A program made the position numbers and the translations under genes. The notes below the pieces were generated by a model, which did no database searches, was not told the DNA's origin, and saw nothing but the letters and a program-made list of their open reading frames with translations. Below, in pieces: positions 1-5,896 of a DNA stretch of 8,058 nucleotides (its first letter is position 1; every line of letters starts with the position of its first letter). The stretch is from assembly GCA_039932395.1 (NCBI GenBank), contig JBDTQB010000203.1:1-8058 (forward strand), written 5' to 3'. This stretch comes from JAGNNV01 sp039932395 (GTDB lineage: Bacteria > Acidobacteriota > Vicinamibacteria > Fen-336 > JAGNNV01).

Positions 1-1382
1 AGGTTGATGTTGTGCTGCGTCCACTTGAAGTCGCGATCGACCCAGGGAATGTTTCCGGTGAGCGACAGGGGCTGCGTGTCGGTGCCCTTCTGATAGAAGT
101 AACTGACGGCCACCGTCTGAGAGTTAGAGATCTTGTGATCGAGCTTCAAAGTCGCCTCATTGGTGTTGATCGGATCGGGACGACGCACTTCGAACTTGCT
201 GGCTGACACATTGTCCGAGTAGTTAGAGAGCGGAACGTACTTGTCCTGAATGTTCTTGGCGGCCACGTCGAAACGACTTGAGGGAATGATGCCGCCAGGG
301 AAGGGCAGGCCCGTGACAGGATCCTTCGGCTTGAGGGAGGACAAAGAAAAGTCGCCAGCTCGTTCGAGGGCGGTCGGAACGATCGCCGAGTTCCGGTAAT
401 ACGTCTCCGTCTGGCGAAGTCCAGAGTAGCTGACGAAGAAGAACGTCTGATCCTTCTTGATCGGACCGCCGAAGGCACCCCCGAACTGATTGCGGTCGAG
501 CGGGTCTTTGGTGCCGACGTTTCCGGGAGGCGCCCAGCGCTTCGCGTTGAGTTTCTCGTTGCGGAAAAACTCGAAGGCCGCGCCGTGGTAGTCATTCGTG
601 CCGGACTTTGTGACGACGTCGACGACCCCCGCGGCGTAGCGACCGTATTCAGCCGAGTAGCCGTTGGTGAGCACGCGGAATTCCTGAACCGCCTCCGGGT
701 TTGGAGCGGGGTTGCCGGTGCCACGTAGGCCCGCGGTGTTGTTTCCGCCGTCGAGCTGGAAATTGACGGTGCCCATCTGCGCGTTGCCGGAGCCGTTGAT
801 GGTGGTGTTCTGTTCAGGTCCACCGAGCGAATTGCCGTTGCTGTTGCTGCTCACACCGCCGGTGAGACTCAACAGGGAGTAGAGGTCGCGATTGACGAGA
901 GGAAGGTTGAGCACTTCATTCTGGCCCACGGTGCGCGAGAGCGTGGCGGATGTCGTCTCCACCAAAGGCGCATCGCCGACGATCGAGACGGTTTCGGTCA
1001 AAGCACCAAGCTCGATGGTGGCGTCGATGCGAGCATTGCGGCCGACCTCAAGAAGGATGCCGGTCTGCGAATAGTTCTTGAAGCCGGGCATCGTGACTTG
1101 AAGCTGGTAGTTGCCGACGGGCAGCAGACGCAACGCGTACTGGCCTGTGCCATCGGAAGTAGCGCTCCTGGAATACTGGGTGCCGAGGTTGGTCGCGGTC
1201 ACCGTGGCTCCGGGAACGCCGGCTCCCTGTGAGTCCTTGACGTTGCCTTGTATGGATCCCGTCGGGATCTGCGCCTGGGACGGGGGAGCGAAGAGCAAGC
1301 CCGCAACAAATGCGGCCGCCAACCTCCAACCCGTAAGACGACGATTGGAACGTGCTCGTTCCGCGATGTGCAGTGCCTTCAT
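1..1382 (-). CDS. Oar-like TonB-dependent receptor with carboxypeptidase-regulatory-like domain (N-terminal 460 residues, C-terminus off window)
   Basis: This is an outer-membrane, energy-coupled importer, here probably for an oligosaccharide. The frame stays open from the ATG at 1382 to the left edge. Residues 1-37 form a signal peptide: a basic stretch (RSNRRLTGWR), a hydrophobic core, and a cut after SQA. Residues 41-125 look like a carboxypeptidase-regulatory-like beta-sandwich (GSIQGNVKDSQGAGVPGATV, then LPVGNYQLQV and MPGFKNY). A plug-like region follows, with LVETTSATLSRTVGQNEVLN at 140-159 and LPLVNRDLYSLLSLTGGV at 160-177. The conserved block QEFRVLTNGYSAEYGRYAAG lies at 233-252 and VVTKSGTNDYHG at 256-267. 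The FGGAFGGPIKKDQTFFF segment (300-316) is typical of the Oar-like group. The start is supported by a perfect GAGGAGG ribosome site five bases upstream. It is transcribed divergently from the ROK-led operon, and no SusD-like partner is visible. Family membership is clear; the substrate is inferred only from the neighbours. Confidence 0.93.
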   Translation of the reverse strand, partial: MKALHIAERARSNRRLTGWRLAAAFVAGLLFAPPSQAQIPTGSIQGNVKDSQGAGVPGATVTATNLGTQYSRSATSDGTGQYALRLLPVGNYQLQVTMPGFKNYSQTGILLEVGRNARIDATIELGALTETVSIVGDAPLVETTSATLSRTVGQNEVLNLPLVNRDLYSLLSLTGGVSSNSNGNSLGGPEQNTTINGSGNAQMGTVNFQLDGGNNTAGLRGTGNPAPNPEAVQEFRVLTNGYSAEYGRYAAGVVDVVTKSGTNDYHGAAFEFFRNEKLNAKRWAPPGNVGTKDPLDRNQFGGAFGGPIKKDQTFFFVSYSGLRQTETYYRNSAIVPTALERAGDFSLSSLKPKDPVTGLPFPGGIIPSSRFDVAAKNIQDKYVPLSNYSDNVSASKFEVRRPDPINTNEATLKLDHKISNSQTVAVSYFYQKGTDTQPLSLTGNIPWVDRDFKWTQHNIN

Positions 1383-1387
1383 CAAAG

Positions 1388-1394
1388 CCTCCTC
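1388..1394 (-). promoter_or_regulatory. Strong Shine-Dalgarno of the TonB-dependent receptor
   Basis: The minus strand reads GAGGAGG here, five bases before the ATG at 1382. This nearly full anti-16S match fixes the receptor start and implies efficient translation. It contrasts with the weak site in front of the ROK gene. Confidence 0.8.
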
Positions 1395-1411
1395 AAACGA
1401 CGCTTCTCAAT

Positions 1412-1427
1412 CGGGCCGCGAAGCCCG
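1412..1427 (-). other. Small GC hairpin in the receptor 5' leader
   Basis: On the minus strand CGGGC and GCCCG form a perfect 5-bp stem around a 6-base loop (TTCGCG). It lies between the predicted receptor promoter and its ribosome site, so it would be in the mRNA leader. It has no downstream U-run, so it is not a terminator. A role in mRNA stability or translation is possible, but a short stem like this can arise by chance in GC-rich DNA. Confidence 0.25.
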
Positions 1428-1447
1428 CATTTGTCTTTACCGAGGAC

Positions 1448-1475
1448 AATATGCCCGCGTTTGATCGCCTGTCAA
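1448..1475 (-). promoter_or_regulatory. Sigma-70-like promoter of the TonB-dependent receptor
   Basis: The minus strand has a consensus -35 box TTGACA (1475-1470), a 16-base spacer, and CATATT as -10 (1453-1448, four of six consensus bases). Transcription would start near 1441, giving a leader of about 58 bases before the ATG at 1382. This is the best promoter match in the intergenic region. An imperfect inverted repeat covers the -35 box and most of the spacer, so the promoter could be repressed by a bound regulator. Confidence 0.55.
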
Positions 1476-1478
1476 GCG
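1458..1478. promoter_or_regulatory. Candidate operator: imperfect inverted repeat over the receptor -35 region
   Basis: Arms CGTTTGA (1458-1464) and TCAAGCG (1472-1478) are inverted copies matching at six of seven positions, with a 7-base spacer. The element covers the TTGACA -35 box and much of the promoter spacer of the receptor, where a bound repressor would block RNA polymerase. The obvious candidate regulator is the divergently encoded ROK protein. The repeat is short and only a candidate. Confidence 0.35.
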
Positions 1479-1572
1479 AAAATCTTCCCATCTTCAAAAT
1501 GACCGACACCCATCGAAAGCTGACATACAAGCATAAAAGCCCAGTAAAGAGGAGGTTCCTGTTCCGCTTATC

Positions 1573-1587
1573 CAAGAAAAGTTCTTG
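1573..1587. promoter_or_regulatory. Candidate operator: perfect inverted repeat upstream of the ROK gene
   Basis: CAAGAA (1573-1578) and TTCTTG (1582-1587) are perfect inverted copies separated by AAG. The right arm overlaps the proposed -35 box (TTGCCT, 1585-1590) of the ROK-led operon, so it is well placed for autorepression. Its arms differ from the repeat in front of the receptor, so one regulator binding both sites is not shown by sequence alone. Confidence 0.35.
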
Positions 1588-1615
1588 CCTTGCCGGATCG
1601 TCTGTGGGGTATATT
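1585..1615 (+). promoter_or_regulatory. Possible promoter of the ROK-led operon
   Basis: TTGCCT (1585-1590) and TATATT (1610-1615) are plausible -35 and -10 boxes, but the 19-base spacer is longer than optimal. A start near 1622 would leave only about 11 bases before the ATG at 1633, close to a leaderless message. That would fit the lack of a clear Shine-Dalgarno in front of the ATG. The assignment is tentative. Confidence 0.35.
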
Positions 1616-1632
1616 GATCGCTGATAAGACAA

Positions 1633-2847
1633 ATGCGCCCAGTTCATGCCCAGAATGTTCGCGTCGCCACACGCGGGACCACGCGCGAAATCAATCGGGG
1701 AATTGCGCTGAATCTGATCCGCACCAACCAGCCGATCTCTCGCGCCGACCTCGCGCGACTGATGGGAACGAGACGGGGCGCGGTCAGCCTTCTGGTCAAC
1801 GAATTGATTCAGGACGAGGCGGTGTTCGAGGGGGCTACGGGCGAAGCCAAACGCGGCCGCAAGCCCACGTTCCTCTATATCGATTCGCGGAAGCGCTGCG
1901 TGGTGGCCGTCGACATTCGTCCGACACGCACGTTCATCATGGTCACGGACTTGATGGGGCAACAACTCGCGACCGTCACCAGTTTCCCCACCGAACGCGA
2001 TCCCAAGAAATTCGTGCTCGATCTGGTGCGCCGCATCAAAGCCATTCTGGTGGAGCACAAGGATCTGGGCCGTTGTCAGGGGATCGGCGTGGTGGTCCCT
2101 GGGATGGTGGAATCCGCCGAAGGACGCGTGCTCCTCGCGCCGAACCTGGGCTGGAAGGATGTCCTGCTGCGTGGTCCGATCGCGGCCGCCATGAAGATTC
2201 CCGTTCAGATCGAGAACTCGGGCAAGGCCTGCGCGCTGGCTCAGTTGTGGGCATCGCGCGACGCCGCCGCTCCCAGCAACTTCGCCTATGTGACAGTGTC
2301 AGACGGCGTCGGCGTGGGCGTCGTCATGGGGAACCAGCTCGTGCGCGGGCAGCACAACATCGCTGGAGAGTTCGGCCACATTCCCTTGAATGTTGATGGT
2401 CCTCGCTGTGGGTGCGGCGCCACCGGATGTTGGGAGGCCTATGTCTCCAACCTCGCGACGCTCTCGCGCTACTTTGGGCGCGATCTGCGGGATCGTCCTT
2501 TGTCCGCGGATGTCGCAACCCTCACCGTTGACGACCTGATCGCACGCGCCCGCGGTGGCGACGGCAAGGCGCTCGCCGCCCTGCTGTCCACGGGCCGCTA
2601 TCTCGGCCTTGGTCTTGGCTCGGTGGTGAATGCCATCGACCCTTCGCATGTCTATATCGGTGGAGAAATCACGGCGGCGTGGGATCTCATCGAGGCGACC
2701 GTGCGATCGGCTCTGGCCGAGCGGGCTTTGACGCCTCCCGCCGGGGCGACTCCGATCACGGTCGTTCCGCCGGAACAGTATCCGCGCCTTCGAGGCGCCG
2801 CGGCTCTGGTGGCAGCGCCGTCATTCGCCGAAAGGGTGGTCGCATGA
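1633..2847 (+). CDS. ROK-family transcriptional regulator (sugar-responsive repressor, kinase-dead)
   Basis: This cytoplasmic 404-residue protein has the usual length and order of ROK repressors (NagC/Mlc/XylR type). A winged helix-turn-helix spans about 17-80 (recognition region SRADLARLMGTRRGAVSLLV, wing around KRGRKPTF). An actin-like ROK domain follows: VVAVDIRPTRT at 90-100, GIGVVVPGMVES at 150-161, VTVSDGVGVGVVMG at 220-233. The sugar-contact motif is EFGH (246-249). The ROK zinc site is intact: H249, C259, C261, C266, then E268. At the place of the kinase motif N-D the sequence is N195-S196, so the catalytic Asp is missing and phosphorylation of a sugar is unlikely. No other in-frame ATG lies nearby, and the ribosome site is weak. 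It overlaps the next gene by ATGA, so it is probably the first gene of the uronate operon. The effector is likely an operon sugar intermediate (inferred). Confidence 0.92.
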   Translation: MRPVHAQNVRVATRGTTREINRGIALNLIRTNQPISRADLARLMGTRRGAVSLLVNELIQDEAVFEGATGEAKRGRKPTFLYIDSRKRCVVAVDIRPTRTFIMVTDLMGQQLATVTSFPTERDPKKFVLDLVRRIKAILVEHKDLGRCQGIGVVVPGMVESAEGRVLLAPNLGWKDVLLRGPIAAAMKIPVQIENSGKACALAQLWASRDAAAPSNFAYVTVSDGVGVGVVMGNQLVRGQHNIAGEFGHIPLNVDGPRCGCGATGCWEAYVSNLATLSRYFGRDLRDRPLSADVATLTVDDLIARARGGDGKALAALLSTGRYLGLGLGSVVNAIDPSHVYIGGEITAAWDLIEATVRSALAERALTPPAGATPITVVPPEQYPRLRGAAALVAAPSFAERVVA

Positions 2848-4709
2848 AGAATCGGATTCTCCCCGTCGCAGCCGCGGTGGCGCTTGCCTTTTTCGCGACC
2901 CAGGCGCGCGCCCAGACCAACATCATCAAGACGTCGGCGCTCAAGGCGGATGTCGATGCGTTCTTCGATCGCGAAGTGGCCGTTCACTTCGCCGCCGTCC
3001 CCGACGAAGGTCCGCTGCCCGACAAAGTTCTCGGAGCCATCACCACAGGAGAGTTTTCTTGGGGCACGTATGTGCGTTCGCTGGCCGCCTACGCCGAGAC
3101 CCGCAAGACGCGCATGGTGGGCGGGCGAGATGTCGTTCCCCTCATCGCCCGCGTGGGGGTGTCCGAATCCGCCAAGGGAAGCAAGGCCTTTGCTCAGCTT
3201 TACGCTGCGCTTGCGCTGCGTCACTTCGGCAAGGACCTCAAGAACAACGCAATCTGGCAGTCCCTTTCCGAGAGCGATCGTGTCGCATGGAAGTCGCTTC
3301 TGGATCCGACGCGCTTCTACAATCCGAAGACGCGCCAGGTCATCAACCTTCCCGAGAATTATTTAGGTGTGGCCTCGCGTGTCGCGACCCTCGCGTTCCA
3401 GATGGGCGTGCTCGAGGATCGGACGTTCGTCGATTCATTGCTCGATCGTGCCGCTCAGCAGTTCGTCGAAGGTCGTCTCTACGCCGATGATGCGGGTACG
3501 ACGGGCCGTTACGATCGCTACTCCAATGAGTACGCGCGCTACGTCTATGAAGCCGCACAGACCGTCGGACGTCAGGACATCCTGAAGGCGCTTGAGCCCA
3601 CGCTGAAGACGCAGATGAAGCTGTGGTGGGATCTGGTGGGTCCTGACGGCTACGGCTATCCGTGGGGACGCAGCCTGGGTGTCGTGAGTTATCTCGACAC
3701 GCTGGAGATCGTCGCTTTTCTCGCGGCGAATCCCGAGTTCCGCCCCGCGCCCATCAAGGATCTGGTGAGCGAGTATCACCTGGCGTGGGTCTGGCTGAGT
3801 CACGACTACAAGCCCACGACCCACCTGCTCTCGATCTTCGACCCCGGCCGCGGCAACTACTCGTACATCTCTAAGGATCGGGAATGGCAGCAGACCGTGG
3901 GCTTCTTCGGCAAGGCGTTGATGGCCGAAGACACTCTGATGAAGTCGCTGGCCGCCGAGAAGATCGATTCCTTCCCTGCGACGCCCGCGTATCCGCAGGT
4001 TGCGCGCTTCGAATTCTTCCGTCACGGCGACCGACCGTCGGGAGTCTGGCTGGTACGCCAGGGGCCTCTGCGCTTCACCCTGCCCTTCACGACCGGAACG
4101 AAGCCCGGAGTCGCCGACTACCTTCCGGCACCTCACGGCCTGCCCGGCTTCGCCGTGCCCGTTGAACAGATCGTCCCCGCCGGTGCTTCTCACTATGAGC
4201 TGGCCGATGGACGCGTCCTGATCGCAACGGACAGCGCGGATTCGATTGAGCCTTCCGCCGACGGGCGCTCTGTGCGCGCGACCTGGCATCGTTTCGTGGT
4301 CAAGGGCGGCAAGGTGGGCGAATGGGTCGAGCCCGGATTCGAAGTCGCAACGACCTGGCGCATCTACGGAAACACATTGAGCCGCTCTGAAACCATCACG
4401 GCCAAGAACGACGTGACGTTGAAGCGACTGACTTTCATTCTGACCTCCACCGCGAACGGCCATGCGGTTCTTTCGAAAGATGGCGTCTCGTCAATGACCC
4501 TCGACGGACGGGAGGGCAAGCTCGAAGTCCGCACCAGTGGTGATCTCGTCCTGCCCGGATCGATTCAGGACATCACGGAGGGTCCGCTCAACCGCGGCGC
4601 GCGTGGCTCCATTCCCACCCACGTGACCTTCGAGGCGAAGGACCTGGCCCTTCAAGCCGGAAAGCCCCGCACCTGGGACATTGCTCTCACCGTTTCTCCA
4701 GCCAAGTAA
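2844..4709 (+). CDS. Secreted 621-residue protein of unknown function; candidate alpha/alpha-toroid polysaccharide lyase or hydrolase
   Basis: I do not recognise a characterised family. Residues 1-23 are a signal peptide (KNR, hydrophobic core, cut after ARA before Q24), so it acts in the periplasm or outside. Residues about 30-375 look mainly helical and rich in aromatics, as in alpha/alpha-toroid lyases. Notable motifs are LPENYLGVASRVATLAFQMG (169-188), GRYDRYSNEYARYVYEA (221-237), GPDGYGYPWGRSLG (266-279) and H312, H320, H327. Residues about 385-621 look like a beta-strand domain (GVWLVRQGPLRFTLPFTTG at 400-418, then TTWRIYGNTLSRSETI). This order, size and the Y-rich and GRSL segments recall DUF2264 proteins, an impression from memory. 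The start at 2844 is chosen because it begins the signal peptide and overlaps the ROK stop as ATGA; the frame is open further upstream but only inside the ROK gene. It is followed by uronate-catabolism genes after 18 bases, which suggests a role in depolymerisation. Confidence 0.75.
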   Translation: MKNRILPVAAAVALAFFATQARAQTNIIKTSALKADVDAFFDREVAVHFAAVPDEGPLPDKVLGAITTGEFSWGTYVRSLAAYAETRKTRMVGGRDVVPLIARVGVSESAKGSKAFAQLYAALALRHFGKDLKNNAIWQSLSESDRVAWKSLLDPTRFYNPKTRQVINLPENYLGVASRVATLAFQMGVLEDRTFVDSLLDRAAQQFVEGRLYADDAGTTGRYDRYSNEYARYVYEAAQTVGRQDILKALEPTLKTQMKLWWDLVGPDGYGYPWGRSLGVVSYLDTLEIVAFLAANPEFRPAPIKDLVSEYHLAWVWLSHDYKPTTHLLSIFDPGRGNYSYISKDREWQQTVGFFGKALMAEDTLMKSLAAEKIDSFPATPAYPQVARFEFFRHGDRPSGVWLVRQGPLRFTLPFTTGTKPGVADYLPAPHGLPGFAVPVEQIVPAGASHYELADGRVLIATDSADSIEPSADGRSVRATWHRFVVKGGKVGEWVEPGFEVATTWRIYGNTLSRSETITAKNDVTLKRLTFILTSTANGHAVLSKDGVSSMTLDGREGKLEVRTSGDLVLPGSIQDITEGPLNRGARGSIPTHVTFEAKDLALQAGKPRTWDIALTVSPAK

Positions 4710-4727
4710 GCAAAGGATTTTACAACG

Positions 4728-5108
4728 ATGAGTACTGCCGACGTTGTTCATCAAACCTGGAACTGGTCGACCATCCCCAAGGAGACGCTTGCTCCGGGCA
4801 TCGAACGCCAGATGATCTATGGCGCCACTCTGATGATCTGTCGCCTGACCTTCGCGCCGGGCACGGTGACGGCCGCTCACGATCACTTTCACGAGCAGAT
4901 GACGATTGTCGAGAAGGGACGTGTGCGCTTTGTCGTGGGCCAGGAAGAGAAGGTTTTCGGGCCGGGCGAGGTGCTTCTATTTCCGGGTGGCTTCTGGCAT
5001 GGTGCGACCATGCTTGATGAAGAAGTGATTCTGATCGACATCTTCTCGCCCCTGCGCGAGGACTTCCTGCGCCCTGCCGGCTCAACTGCGGACGTCCCCG
5101 CGGAATGA
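4728..5108 (+). CDS. kdgF: KdgF-like cupin (4,5-unsaturated uronate ring-opening enzyme)
   Basis: This 126-residue cytoplasmic single-domain cupin resembles KdgF, which turns 4,5-unsaturated galacturonate or other unsaturated monouronates from pectin and alginate lyases into the linear 4-deoxy-5-keto-uronate (DKI/DEH). Cupin motif 1 is GTVTAAHDHFHEQMTIVEKG (45-64), giving metal ligands H51, H53 and Q57. Motif 2 is GEVLLFPGGFWHGA (80-93), giving H91. The tail IDIFSPLREDFL keeps the D-x-F pair (D104, F106), which corresponds to residues I recall as important in characterised KdgF, followed by R110. An AAAGGA ribosome site lies ten bases before the ATG. The gene overlaps kduD by ATGA, and kduD acts further along the same pathway, which supports the call. 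The alternative is another small sugar-binding cupin. I see no signal peptide. Confidence 0.78.
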   Translation: MSTADVVHQTWNWSTIPKETLAPGIERQMIYGATLMICRLTFAPGTVTAAHDHFHEQMTIVEKGRVRFVVGQEEKVFGPGEVLLFPGGFWHGATMLDEEVILIDIFSPLREDFLRPAGSTADVPAE

Positions 5109-5866
5109 CGGGCCTCTTTTCGCTCGAAGGCCGGGTTGCTCTGGTGACCGGCGCGTCGCGCGGCATCGGAGCGCAGATCGCAAAGGCGTTCGCGGAGGCG
5201 GGCGCCGATGTCGCAGTTCATGGAAACGCGACGCCGGCGGAGAACACTGTTGCCGCGGTCCGCGGCTTTGGCCGCAAAGCAGTGGCCGTGGTGGCCGACA
5301 TGGGCGATCCGGCCGCGCCCGATCGTCTCGTCGCTGAAACGGTGGCAGCGCTTGGTCAGCTCGACATCGTGGTGAACAACGCCGGCATCATCCGTCGCGG
5401 TCCGACCGTGGACACCACCGACGAGGACTGGCACGCCGTCATCAACGTCAATTTGAACGGAGTGTTCCGGCTCTGTCGTGCGGCGGGACGTCACATGCTC
5501 GGGTCAGGCAACGGCGGCAAGATCATCAACATCGCGTCGCTCCTGTCGTTCCAGGGTGGACTCAATGTTCCCGCGTATGCCGCGTCGAAGAGCGCGGTTG
5601 CCGGTCTGACCCGAGAGATGTCGAACGAGTGGGCGGGCAAGGGCATCAACGTCAACGCCATCGCCCCCGGTTACTTCAAGACCGATAACACTGAAGCGCT
5701 CCAAAACGACGTGACGCGCAACCGGCAGATTCTCGAACGGATTCCGGCGGGACGTTGGGGCGACACCGCGGATCTCGATGGAGCGGCGGTCTTTCTCGCG
5801 TCGCGCGCATCGGACTACGTGAACGGCCAGATTCTGGCTGTCGATGGCGGTTGGCTGGGTCGCTAA
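5105..5866 (+). CDS. kduD: 2-dehydro-3-deoxy-D-gluconate 5-dehydrogenase (KduD), SDR family
   Basis: KduD reduces 2,5-diketo-3-deoxygluconate (DKII) to 2-keto-3-deoxygluconate with NAD(P)H in the cytoplasm. The 253-residue length is normal for the family. Visible classical-SDR features are TGASRGIG (15-22), NNAG (91-94), and the tetrad N116, S145, Y158, K162. Several segments are close to KduD as I remember it from enterobacteria: GNGGKIINIASLLSFQGG (135-152), NEWAGKGINVNAIAPGY (174-190), IPAGRWG (213-219) and ASDYVNGQILAVDGGW (235-250). These distinguish it from generic FabG-like reductases. The ATG overlaps the kdgF stop (ATGA), so the two are probably translationally coupled. KduI, which normally makes its substrate, is not in the window. 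Confidence 0.88.
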   Translation: MTGLFSLEGRVALVTGASRGIGAQIAKAFAEAGADVAVHGNATPAENTVAAVRGFGRKAVAVVADMGDPAAPDRLVAETVAALGQLDIVVNNAGIIRRGPTVDTTDEDWHAVINVNLNGVFRLCRAAGRHMLGSGNGGKIINIASLLSFQGGLNVPAYAASKSAVAGLTREMSNEWAGKGINVNAIAPGYFKTDNTEALQNDVTRNRQILERIPAGRWGDTADLDGAAVFLASRASDYVNGQILAVDGGWLGR

Positions 5867-5884
5867 CTAAAGACTCATTCTCAC

Positions 5885-5888
5885 GAGG
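5885..5888 (+). promoter_or_regulatory. Shine-Dalgarno of the second SDR gene
   Basis: GAGG eight bases before the ATG at 5897. The 30-base gap after kduD contains no terminator-like hairpin and no promoter, so the operon appears to continue through it. The site supports the 5897 start. Confidence 0.55.
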
Positions 5889-5896
5889 TACAGACG

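Noticed and set aside
146..823. 225-residue minus-strand open frame
   Set aside because: It lies in a different frame of the receptor gene. The receptor frame is open over the whole stretch and carries unmistakable family motifs, while this frame gives low-complexity Ser/Arg/Thr-rich sequence.
1461..1621. Shared 8-mer TTGATCGC at 1461-1468 and 1614-1621, one near each divergent promoter
   Set aside because: One repeated 8-mer in about 250 bases is expected by chance at a sizeable rate. It could be half of a shared operator, but the similarity stops beyond the 8-mer.
1352..1624. 90-residue plus-strand open frame in the divergent intergenic region
   Set aside because: It begins antisense inside the receptor signal-peptide codons, has no ribosome site, and covers the promoter elements. 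No domain is visible.
1393..2058. 221-residue minus-strand open frame crossing the intergenic region and the start of the ROK gene
   Set aside because: It runs antisense to the helix-turn-helix coding part of the ROK gene and over both promoters, with no recognisable domain. It is best explained as a GC-rich shadow.
2679..2843. 55-codon upstream extension of the 621-residue protein
   Set aside because: It overlaps the ROK gene in another frame and would bury the clear signal peptide that begins at 2844, where the ATGA overlap also places the start.
3435..4463. 342-residue minus-strand open frame
   Set aside because: It is antisense to the 621-residue secreted protein, has the His/Arg/Gly-rich composition usual for shadows in high-GC DNA, and shows no motif.
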